From contig NZ_WKLH01000001.1 in the NCBI RefSeq assembly GCF_010882175.1, positions 248,001 to 312,000 on the forward strand: DNA of 64,000 bases, read 5' to 3'. Positions 18,190 through 30,671 of the stretch are shown here, piece after piece. Source of the DNA: Mangrovibacterium lignilyticum (lineage in GTDB: Bacteria > Bacteroidota > Bacteroidia > Bacteroidales > Prolixibacteraceae). The position numbers were made by a program, and so were the translations under genes. A model generated the notes under the pieces. The model was not told the DNA's origin. It worked only from the letters and a program-made list of their open reading frames with translations, and searched no databases. The first letter of the stretch is position 1; every line of letters begins with the position of its first letter.

Positions 18190-18640
18190 CGATTAGCTGG
18201 ATGTTTGCGCAAGATAGAAATAAAAACAAGAATTAAACTCCTGCCAAACCACCGTTGGAATATGTTATGTAATAACAATTGCGCCGTACAATTTTAATAT
18301 CAGCCGATTACAATTCCTCCAACAACTAGAAATCTTTTTAAGACCTACAGGTCTTCTTCATCCGAATTGAATCCAATTTTATTTTGAACGAAAGACAAAA
18401 ACAAAGCTATTCTCCAGCCTCCAAACACACCCACCAGTAACGACCTGTTTTCTAACATATTCGGTGCAAACGACACCGCAAACGTTTGCGGAACAAAACC
18501 TGTTTTTGACTAGGATTCATTCAAAAACTAATACATATACTTGTCCCATCGGATAAATTAAATGGAATAAAATCGGACGACACTATTTGTAAAAAATTAA
18601 ACGATGACCTAATTGAATTAAAGAACTAATAAGAAAAAAC
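18190..18640. other. Divergent control region between lacI and susC
   Basis: 451 bases without a gene. Contents: a TTGCGCAA palindrome at 18205-18212, 16 bases before the lacI start; an inverted repeat AAGACCT-AC-AGGTCTT at 18340-18355; a minus-strand TAnnTTTG box (TAGCTTTG, plus-strand 18412-18419) possibly for lacI; and the 16-bp palindrome at 18476-18491. I could not fix the susC promoter: TATACTTG at 18536-18543 is the nearest match to a -7 box, with one mismatch. Confidence 0.6.
18476..18491. promoter_or_regulatory. Perfect 16-bp LacI-family operator before susC
   Basis: CCGCAAACGTTTGCGG is its own reverse complement, with the central CG and AT-flanked core usual for LacI-family sites. 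It is 150 bases before the susC start. Its core recurs at 17137-17146, before the permease operon. Confidence 0.75.
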
Positions 18641-21607
18641 ATGAAGATTATTCGTAAAAATTTGAATGTCCTGCTAATGGCTTTGGGGCTCTTATTGAGC
18701 AATGTTGCCTGGTCCCAGGTTGTTAGTATTTCCGGAACGGTTACCGACAGTACAACTGGCGAACCACTTCCCGGAGTTACAGTACTGGTAAAAGGAACGA
18801 CCATCGGCACAATTACCAACTTTGATGGTGAGTACGTCCTTGATGCTGAAAAAGGCGTAACCGTTCAATTCTCCTACATTGGATATACAACTACTGAATT
18901 AATTATTGGAGACCAAACAACAGTTAACGTTCAATTAGCTGTTGACACTGAACAACTGGAAGAGGTTGTTGTCATCGGTTACGGTCAGGTGAAAAAGAAT
19001 GACGCAACCGGATCAGTTGTTGCCGTTAAATCTGATGATTTTAATCAGGGTGCAACCAGCTCGCCGCAAGAATTGATTGTTGGTAAAATTGCCGGTGTGA
19101 ACATTACCAGCGAAGGTGGAGCACCGGGATCCGGGTCCCAAATTCGCATTCGCGGTGGCTCATCCATGTCTGCCAGCAACGACCCGTTGATTATTGTTGA
19201 TGGGATGCCTTTGGATAACCGAACAATCAGTGGTATGAGCAACATCCTGAACTCCATTAACCCTGCCGACATTGAAACGTTCACTGTTTTGAAAGATGCG
19301 TCAGCAACGGCAATCTACGGATCCCGTGCATCAAATGGGGTTATTCTTATAACAACTAAAAAAGGGACAAAAGGTCAGGATCTCCGTCTCAGCTTCGACT
19401 CAAAGTTTTCAGTCGGCCAAGTTAAGGAAACGATTAGTGTGCTTAACGCAGACGAATTCCGCCAATTGGTGAATGAAAGAGCGGTAGATCATTCTTCCGT
19501 AAATCCAGCACTGATGGGAGCGGCCAACACGAACTGGCAAGATGAAATCTTCCAAACAGCAATTGGACAGGATTACAACCTTGGACTTTCAGGTTCGGCA
19601 GCTACCATCCCCTTCAGGGCATCGGTGGGCTATACCAACCAGGATGGTATTTTAAAAACATCGAACCTGGAACGCTACACCGGATCATTAAATGTAACTC
19701 CTGATTTTCTGGAAAACCATTTGAAATTGAGTCTGGGTGTAAAAGCCATGAAAATCAACAATCGCTTTGCTGACAAAGGTGCAATCGGTAGCGCTTTGCG
19801 CTTCGACCCAACACATCCGGTTAAAGACGATGATCCGAAATACGACCGTTACGGAGGCTATTACACTTGGCTGATGGCCGACGGAACCCGCAACGTAAAC
19901 GGTACCCGGAACCCGGTAGCTCAACTAATGCAACGCGCCGACGAGTCGGATGTGTCACGTGTTATTGCTGACTTCCAGGCCAACTACAAAGTCCATTTCC
20001 TCCCGGAATTGAACGTGACTGTAAAAGGTGGCATTGACTACTCGAACAGCGACGGTACCATCGTTACCGACACACTGGCTGCCTGGACACAAGCATCATC
20101 GGTTGGCGTAAACCGCGTTTACACACAGGAAAAAAACAACAAACTGTTCAACTTCATTTTGAACTATCAGAAAGATCTTGAAGGTATTGACAGTCGTATT
20201 GATGCAATGGCCGGTTACGAATGGCAACACTTCCACATTTCAAGCAGCGCAATGGAATGGGATCGCAACGACGACGAAATTGAAGATTCAAAAGATGCCA
20301 CTGAAAACTACCTGGTATCCTTCTTCGGACGTTTGAATTACACCTTTAAAGATCGTTACCTCTTGACTGCTACGATTCGTCAGGATGGATCATCTCGCTT
20401 CCACAAAGATAACCGCTGGGGTACGTTCCCTTCCTTCGCTTTCGCCTGGAGAATGAATGAAGAAGCATTCATGAAAAACTTCAAAGAGCTGAGTAACCTG
20501 AAACTGCGCTTGGGATACGGGGTAACCGGTCAACAGGAATTGAACTCGGGTGACTATCCTTACCTGGGAACTTACCGCTTGAGCGACAACCGCACCCAAT
20601 ATCAATTCGGTGACCAGTACTACACGCTGATAAGACCAAACGGGTATGACGAAAGTCTGGAGTGGGAAGAAACAACAACCTACAACGTTGGTTTGGATTT
20701 CGGATTTTTCGATAACCGGTTAAACGGATCGGTTGAAGTTTATAAACGCAAAACCGAGAAGCTGCTGAATACGATCCCTGTACCTGCCGGAACGAACTTC
20801 ACCGACCGCTTATTGACGAATGTTGGTGACCTCGAAAATAATGGTCTTGAATTTTCATTAAACGGCATTATTATCAGCAAAGAGGATATGAACTGGGAGC
20901 TCGGGTTCAACCTGGCATACAATAAAAATGAGGTTACCCGCCTGACAAACTACGACGACCCGAATTACAAGGGAGTTGAAGTCGGAGGAATCAGCGGTGT
21001 TGGCGTTGGAAACTATATTCAAATTAACGCTGTCGGACAGTCGTTAAACACCTTCTATGTGTACCAGCAGGTTTATGATACCGATGGCAAGCCAATTGAA
21101 GGTTTATATGTTGACCGCAACAACGACGGCCAGATTACATTGGATGACAAGTATTATTTCAAAGATCCTGCTCCAACGGTATCTATGGGCTTCTCTTCAA
21201 AATTCAATTACAAAAACTGGGATTTCGGATTTAGCGGAAGAATCTCACTGGGCAACTATGTTTATAACAACGTCATTGTTGGCGCCCGCTACCAGGAACT
21301 TACCGTAAATGAGTACCTGACCAATATGCCATCAGAAATCAAATTTTCGCAATTCGAAACAGCTCAGCAATACTCCGACTACTTCGTTAAAGATGCATCA
21401 TTCCTGCGCCTGGATAATATCTCGTTGGGGTACACCTTCAAGAAAATCATAAAAGACAAAGTCAACCTGAGACTATATTCAACAGTGCAGAATGTGTTTG
21501 TAATTACAGACTACGACGGACTGGATCCGGAAATACCGAGCGGAATTGATAATGATGTTTATCCTCGTCCGAGAACTTTCACCTTCGGTCTGAGTGCTAA
21601 TTTTTAA
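18641..21607 (+). CDS. susC: SusC-like TonB-linked starch/maltodextrin transporter
   Basis: 988 residues. Seen: signal peptide (about 1-25, cut near AWSQ), a carboxypeptidase-regulatory-like domain (about 27-105, with GEPLPGVTVLVKGTTIGT), the SusC junction EEVVVIGYGQVKKNDATGS, plug domain, and beta-barrel ending FTFGLSANF. Unlike the SusC at 2936-6409 it has no STN domain, which agrees with control by LacI rather than a sigma/FecR pair. Known: it forms the outer-membrane pore, powered by TonB, closed by SusD. It is first in the plus-strand operon and is followed after 18 bases by susD. Substrate starch-derived maltodextrin is inferred from the neighbours. Confidence 0.95.
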   Translation: MKIIRKNLNVLLMALGLLLSNVAWSQVVSISGTVTDSTTGEPLPGVTVLVKGTTIGTITNFDGEYVLDAEKGVTVQFSYIGYTTTELIIGDQTTVNVQLAVDTEQLEEVVVIGYGQVKKNDATGSVVAVKSDDFNQGATSSPQELIVGKIAGVNITSEGGAPGSGSQIRIRGGSSMSASNDPLIIVDGMPLDNRTISGMSNILNSINPADIETFTVLKDASATAIYGSRASNGVILITTKKGTKGQDLRLSFDSKFSVGQVKETISVLNADEFRQLVNERAVDHSSVNPALMGAANTNWQDEIFQTAIGQDYNLGLSGSAATIPFRASVGYTNQDGILKTSNLERYTGSLNVTPDFLENHLKLSLGVKAMKINNRFADKGAIGSALRFDPTHPVKDDDPKYDRYGGYYTWLMADGTRNVNGTRNPVAQLMQRADESDVSRVIADFQANYKVHFLPELNVTVKGGIDYSNSDGTIVTDTLAAWTQASSVGVNRVYTQEKNNKLFNFILNYQKDLEGIDSRIDAMAGYEWQHFHISSSAMEWDRNDDEIEDSKDATENYLVSFFGRLNYTFKDRYLLTATIRQDGSSRFHKDNRWGTFPSFAFAWRMNEEAFMKNFKELSNLKLRLGYGVTGQQELNSGDYPYLGTYRLSDNRTQYQFGDQYYTLIRPNGYDESLEWEETTTYNVGLDFGFFDNRLNGSVEVYKRKTEKLLNTIPVPAGTNFTDRLLTNVGDLENNGLEFSLNGIIISKEDMNWELGFNLAYNKNEVTRLTNYDDPNYKGVEVGGISGVGVGNYIQINAVGQSLNTFYVYQQVYDTDGKPIEGLYVDRNNDGQITLDDKYYFKDPAPTVSMGFSSKFNYKNWDFGFSGRISLGNYVYNNVIVGARYQELTVNEYLTNMPSEIKFSQFETAQQYSDYFVKDASFLRLDNISLGYTFKKIIKDKVNLRLYSTVQNVFVITDYDGLDPEIPSGIDNDVYPRPRTFTFGLSANF

Positions 21608-21625
21608 TCTAAACCAGCTTTTACA

Positions 21626-23197
21626 ATGAAATCATTATATATAAAAAGACTGAGAGACATCTTGCTGTTGGGCCTGTTATTTACGCAAGCAGCATGTGTC
21701 AACGATTTGAATACCTTGCCGATTGACGAGGACATTCAAACAGAAGAAAAGGTTTTGACCGATGACCAATCTTACAAAGAGCTTTTAGCAAAATGCTACG
21801 CCGGCTTCATCTTGGGCGGACAAACAGCCGTTGACGGCGAGCCCGATATCAGCAGTATTAACGGTAGTTTTTCATCCTACCTGCGTTTACTGTGGAACCA
21901 CCAGGAATTGCCGACCGACGAAGCTATTTGTGCCTGGAACGACGGTAACTTGCGTGACCTGCACGATATGGACTGGAACTCATCCAACGAGTTCGTAACA
22001 GCCATGTATTACCGGATCACACTGGAAATCGCATACTGCAACAACTTCATTAAACTAACCACCGACCAAAGCGAGTATGCTGAATACAGAAATGAAGCGC
22101 GTATGCTTCGTGCGATCAGTTACTGGCACATGTTGGATATGTTTGGCACCGGTCCGTTTGTTACCGAAGAAGACCGCTTAGGTACATTCTTCTTTCCGGA
22201 GCAAGCCAACTCGGAACAGCTATACAACTATATCGAATCAGAACTTTTGGACCTGGAAACGCTTTTGCCGGATCCAAGAACCAACGAGTATGGCCGTGTT
22301 GACAAAGCTGCAGCCTGGATGTTGTTATCAAAATTATATCTCAACGCAGAAGTCTACATTAACTCCGACAAATACACCGAGTGTGTTACCTATACCAAGA
22401 AAATCATAGGAGCCGGATATTCACTGGAACCAACTTACGCCAATCTGTTCTTGGCTGACAACAACCTGCGCACCAATGAAATTATCTTCCCGATCATATC
22501 CGACGGTGAAAATGTTCAAACCTGGGGTGGAATGACATTCATTATCCACTCATCAGTTGGTGGAGATATGCCTGCCAGCGAATCAGGAATTGACGGTGGT
22601 TGGGGTGGTAACCGGACAACAAAAGCCCTGGTTGAGAAATTCGATGACCCTAGCGGGGACACCGATGCCAGAGCATTGTTCTACTCAGAAGGTCAGAACT
22701 ACGAAATTGAGGACATCTTCCAGTTCCGCGATGGATATGCGGTTCGTAAATACCGGAACATTACCTCAACCGGTGTAGCCGGTCAGAACCAATCATTTCC
22801 GGACACAGACTTCCCGATGTTCCGTTACGCCGACGCCTTGTTGATGTACGCTGAAGCAGTATTGCGCGGTGGCTCAGGTGGCGACGCCTCAACAGCGCTT
22901 GCCTATATTAACGACATCAGAGAACGGGCTTACGGAGACAATTCCGGCGACATTAGCTCAAACGAACTGACCCTGGACTTCATCTTAGACGAAAGAGCAA
23001 GAGAGCTGTTCTGGGAATGTCACCGTCGTACCGATTTAATCCGTTTTGGCAAATTAACAGGCAGTAGCTACCTGTGGCCCTGGAAAGGAGCCGAACAAGA
23101 TGGCGCGTCCACAGACGACCGTTTCAATGTGTTCCCAATTCCTGCATCGGACATCAATGCAAACCCGAATTTAAGTCAAGTTAAAACCGGTTATTAA
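21626..23197 (+). CDS. susD: SusD-like starch-binding outer-membrane lipoprotein
   Basis: 523 residues, near the 551 of B. thetaiotaomicron SusD (from memory). Seen: lipoprotein signal with cysteine at residue 24 (FTQAAC), SusD N-terminal motif (DLNTLPIDEDIQTEEKV), TPR-like helices (NEARMLRAISYWHMLDMFG) and C-terminal LDERARELFWECHRRTDLIRFGK. Known: surface lid of the SusC pore that binds helical maltodextrin. It lies between susC (18 bases) and the SusE/F-like gene (17 bases), so one transcript is likely. Confidence 0.95.
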   Translation: MKSLYIKRLRDILLLGLLFTQAACVNDLNTLPIDEDIQTEEKVLTDDQSYKELLAKCYAGFILGGQTAVDGEPDISSINGSFSSYLRLLWNHQELPTDEAICAWNDGNLRDLHDMDWNSSNEFVTAMYYRITLEIAYCNNFIKLTTDQSEYAEYRNEARMLRAISYWHMLDMFGTGPFVTEEDRLGTFFFPEQANSEQLYNYIESELLDLETLLPDPRTNEYGRVDKAAAWMLLSKLYLNAEVYINSDKYTECVTYTKKIIGAGYSLEPTYANLFLADNNLRTNEIIFPIISDGENVQTWGGMTFIIHSSVGGDMPASESGIDGGWGGNRTTKALVEKFDDPSGDTDARALFYSEGQNYEIEDIFQFRDGYAVRKYRNITSTGVAGQNQSFPDTDFPMFRYADALLMYAEAVLRGGSGGDASTALAYINDIRERAYGDNSGDISSNELTLDFILDERARELFWECHRRTDLIRFGKLTGSSYLWPWKGAEQDGASTDDRFNVFPIPASDINANPNLSQVKTGY

Positions 23198-23214
23198 TCT
23201 TAAACTTAAACGAC

Positions 23215-24318
23215 ATGAGAAAACTCATTCATCTATTTATAATTACACTGGCAGTCGGATTACTCAGCTCTTGTGAAGACGATGATTTGACAACTTTGGA
23301 CCTGAACGTTTCCAAGGCTCCCGCACTAGCCGAGTTACCCGACATTAACCTGTCAATGGACAATCAAGACCAGGCGCTTGCTTTTAGCTGGTCTGCCGCA
23401 GATTACGATCTTGATCTGGCAATTACCTACAAATTGCAGATCGCCAAATCAGGAACCGATTTCGCAGAACTTTACACCCTCTACAGCGGGAGTGCTCTCA
23501 GCACATCGGTAACAGTAAAAGATCTGAACACTGCTATTTTAGATAAACTTGGATTAGAAGCCGAGGTTGAAACTTCGATTGAATTCCGTGTGATATCCGT
23601 TGTCAACTCCGAAGTCAACGATTTGACAACGGGAAACAAAGACGCAAGTATGCAAGTTAGCTTAACTCCCTATATCACTTCATTTCCTCCGATTTACATG
23701 ATTGGATCCGCAACAGGTGGTTGGGACACAGCCTTAGCCGTTGAAGTTCCAAGTTCCGCTCCAAGCGTTTATTCATCCGTGTGGAAGTTCATCCAAAATG
23801 AAGCATTCCGTTTCTTTGCCCAACCAGACTGGAATCCGACAAGTTACAACTATCCATACTTTGCTAGCGGATCTGTTAACAGCCTGCTGGAAGATGCAGC
23901 TGATGGTGACAACAACTTCAAGTTTGTTGGTGAAACCGGCTACTACCGCGTAACGGTGAATATGAAAACACTGACTATTGAAATGGAGCCCGTTGCGGAA
24001 CCTGTTATGTATATGACAGGAGCCGGAATCGGCGGATGGGATACACCCGGAACAGGAGCATCGATCAAAATGACTTTCGTGAAGGAAAATGTGTGGAAAA
24101 CAACAGCCACATTTGTTTCCGGAGAAGCCTGGCGTTTCTTTGCTCAAGCTGATTGGGGTCCGACAAGCTACAACTTCCCCTATTTTGTTGATGGAACAGT
24201 AGCTGACATGTTTGAGGATGCCGCTGATGGCGATCATAACTTCAAAAACAAATCAGCCGGCACTTATGTCATCACACTCGATTTAAATGAAACATCGGTA
24301 ACCGTAGTGGCACCGTAA
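23215..24318 (+). CDS. SusE/SusF-like surface starch-binding lipoprotein
   Basis: 367 residues. Seen: lipoprotein signal with lipobox LSSC (Cys about 20) followed by EDDD, a surface-export-like acidic stretch; an N-terminal SusE-type domain (about 30-150, PALAELPDINLSMDNQDQALAFSW); then two similar starch-binding modules, each opening with a MYMTG/IYMIG and GGWDT signature (about 160-255 and 262-365) and each containing EAWRFFAQADWGPTSYN-like text. The two modules are clear internal duplicates. Known: SusE has two and SusF three such modules, so this resembles SusE. It holds starch at the cell surface. A strong hairpin terminator follows 16 bases after its stop. Confidence 0.9.
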   Translation: MRKLIHLFIITLAVGLLSSCEDDDLTTLDLNVSKAPALAELPDINLSMDNQDQALAFSWSAADYDLDLAITYKLQIAKSGTDFAELYTLYSGSALSTSVTVKDLNTAILDKLGLEAEVETSIEFRVISVVNSEVNDLTTGNKDASMQVSLTPYITSFPPIYMIGSATGGWDTALAVEVPSSAPSVYSSVWKFIQNEAFRFFAQPDWNPTSYNYPYFASGSVNSLLEDAADGDNNFKFVGETGYYRVTVNMKTLTIEMEPVAEPVMYMTGAGIGGWDTPGTGASIKMTFVKENVWKTTATFVSGEAWRFFAQADWGPTSYNFPYFVDGTVADMFEDAADGDHNFKNKSAGTYVITLDLNETSVTVVAP

Positions 24319-24333
24319 TTATTCAACTATCAT

Positions 24334-24366
24334 AAAATAGGGCTGCCTGGTTGGCAGCCCTATTTT
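24334..24366 (+). terminator. Strong hairpin between the SusCDE genes and the enzyme genes
   Basis: A perfect 14-bp stem: AAAATAGGGCTGCC (24334-24347) with GGCAGCCCTATTTT (24353-24366), loop TGGTT, ending in T residues. It lies just 15 bases before the start of the GH13 gene at 24382, leaving no room for a separate promoter after it. It probably acts as a partial terminator that lowers enzyme transcripts relative to the surface proteins. Confidence 0.8.
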
Positions 24367-24381
24367 TCGATTAAGCTCCAA

Positions 24382-29266
<4,885 letters not shown>

Positions 29267-29307
29267 ATAAAAAGACGAAAGACGCTCTAAGAGGGAAACA
29301 GAGCTCC

Positions 29308-29331
29308 GGTTCCTGTGGGGAGGAACCACAG
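29308..29331 (+). repeat. Two overlapping, mutually exclusive hairpins after susB
   Basis: GGTTCCT (29308-29314) pairs with AGGAACC (29321-29327), while CTGTGG (29313-29318) pairs with CCACAG (29326-29331). The two stems share bases and cannot form together. They lie 40 bases past the susB stop and just before the terminator at 29337-29373. Possible role in 3'-end stability; not shown. Confidence 0.45.
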
Positions 29332-29336
29332 ATCAC

Positions 29337-29373
29337 AAAAGAGGCTGACCTACGGGTTGGCCTCTTCGTTTTT
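29337..29373 (+). terminator. Terminator of the starch locus
   Basis: AAGAGGCTGACC (29339-29350) pairs over 12 positions, two of them G-T, with GGTTGGCCTCTT (29355-29366); loop TACG; then CGTTTTT. Placed 70 bases after the susB stop. Confidence 0.8.
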
Positions 29374-29391
29374 GACTTGGGTAGAAGCCCG

Positions 29392-29655
29392 AAAAAGGAA
29401 GCTGGCATCCTTCAAACCCGGGGAATAGCCATTCTAACCCGGGTTGGCAAGGCAAAAAAGCAGGTTCGAGTCTTCCTCCCCCATTTTAAGAAGGCAAAAA
29501 AGTGGGTTCGAGCCTCCAAAAAGCAGGTTGGCAACGTGCTCCCCCTGGGAATCATCTCAAAAAAGCGGGTTCGGAACCTTCGACCCAAGGTTGCCAAGGC
29601 AAAAAAACGGGTTAGCATCCTTCTACCCAAGGTTCGGACAACTCTCCCCGAGGGT
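29392..29655. repeat. Degenerate 21-bp-period repeat with phased A-tracts between convergent genes
   Basis: Six runs of 5-7 A end at 29396, 29459, 29501, 29522, 29564 and 29606/29607. The gaps are 63, 42, 21, 42 and 42 bases (the last A-run is one base longer), i.e. multiples of 21. Between them recur GGTTCG/GGTTGGCAA-like blocks, and units of 42 bases beginning (C/T)(A/G)GGTT and ending in AAAAAAG are clear from 29461 to 29607. Because 21 is a multiple of 3, both strands stay open: the plus frame reads as heptads alternating KKxVxxL and LPxVxxA but has only a TTG start inside a terminator; a minus frame of 68 codons starts at an ATG at 29618. Nothing else shows that either is translated. It fills most of the 406-base gap between susB and the flavin reductase gene. 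Confidence 0.75.
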
Positions 29656-29672
29656 TAAACGACCGTGAAGCT

Positions 29673-30410
29673 TTAAATTTTCTTGAAGTAATCTTTCGAT
29701 GCGTTACAGATCGGGCATTTATAATCCTCCGGCAGATCTTCGAACGGTGTTCCCGGCTCTATGCCCATCGAGGGATCTCCTTTTTCGGGATCGTACACAT
29801 AGCCGCAAATTAAACACACATGGGGTTCCGGCCCTTCCGCAGTTTCCGCGGCTGCTTTTTCTTCCTCAACAGGCGCATCTTCCTGTTTCTCTTCGTCCAA
29901 CTTCTCTTTCTCCAGGTAGGTTGGCGAGTTTTTGGGTGAAAACATTTTGTATTTCTCCCTGTACCAGGCATAGGTCAGCGCATCTTCTTCCGACAACAAA
30001 TCACTATCCAGCACTTCGCCGATAATCAGCCAGTGACTACCCAAATCGATCTGCTCACGAACTGCGCAATCAAACCAGGCAACAGCCTCGTCCAAAACAA
30101 TCGGCACACCAGTCGCAGCGGTTGTGATCTTTTTCTGATCGAACTTGTCAATCTCATCTCCAGACATAAATCCAAACTCGCCGATTATCTTCGTATTGAC
30201 CTCCTTTTTCAGAACCGACACCGAAAATTTACCGGCCTGCCTAATCACTGCAGTACTCAGGTTGTCTTTGTGGCACGAGATCGCCAGCAAAGGAGGTTTC
30301 GAAGTCACCTGGAAGACCGTATTCGCGATGTAGCCGGCCTTTTTGCCGTCATGCTCCGAAGCAACAATATATAGACCGTAAGAGAGTTTATGGAAAGCTC
30401 GCAGTTTCAT
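29673..30410 (-). CDS. Flavin reductase-like domain fused to rubredoxin (high-molecular-weight rubredoxin type)
   Basis: 245 residues. Seen: an FMN-binding flavin-reductase-like domain (about 1-155, with [21 protein letters not shown] and SVSVLKKE), a charged, Ala/Glu-rich linker (about 165-213), and a C-terminal rubredoxin (about 214-245) with both metal-binding pairs, [15 protein letters not shown] and CPICNAS. Known: such fusions pass electrons from NAD(P)H-linked reductases to flavodiiron proteins that reduce oxygen or nitric oxide. A flavodiiron gene is present in this window at 50030-51217, but the two are 20 kb apart. Cytoplasmic. Inferred role: oxygen defence in an organism with anaerobic phases. 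Confidence 0.92.
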   Translation of the reverse strand: MKLRAFHKLSYGLYIVASEHDGKKAGYIANTVFQVTSKPPLLAISCHKDNLSTAVIRQAGKFSVSVLKKEVNTKIIGEFGFMSGDEIDKFDQKKITTAATGVPIVLDEAVAWFDCAVREQIDLGSHWLIIGEVLDSDLLSEEDALTYAWYREKYKMFSPKNSPTYLEKEKLDEEKQEDAPVEEEKAAAETAEGPEPHVCLICGYVYDPEKGDPSMGIEPGTPFEDLPEDYKCPICNASKDYFKKI

Positions 30411-30554
30411 AATCAGTAATTTTTTGTTGTTGCTTTAAAGGTCGCAAAATCGATGGCATTATCCAACAACGGATCTTCATTTCAACTTAAATTAATCCCG
30501 TCAATTTTAACAACTCATTTGATATTAATCGTTTTAAGTTCACTTTGCTTTCTT

Positions 30555-30562
30555 TATATTTG
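30555..30562 (+). promoter_or_regulatory. -7 box before the C69 dipeptidase gene
   Basis: TATATTTG, a perfect TAnnTTTG box 110 bases before the start. No TTG at the expected -33 distance was seen, so this is a single-box call. Confidence 0.4.
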
Positions 30563-30671
30563 CCAATCACTGAAAAAACAACAGCGAATCCCAAAACAAA
30601 TCAGGCTATCCGATAGTCGCCCACCCAATTAGATAACAAAGCGGTCGCAGACCCAAAAAACTGTTTTTAGA

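Noticed and set aside
29392-29655. CRISPR array
   Set aside because: The period is 21/42 bases with degenerate units and no constant repeat alternating with unique spacers; no cas gene is nearby.
29377-29658. Plus-strand coding sequence of heptads
   Set aside because: The only start is a TTG directly after the susB terminator's T-run, and open frames on both strands follow from a period that is a multiple of three.
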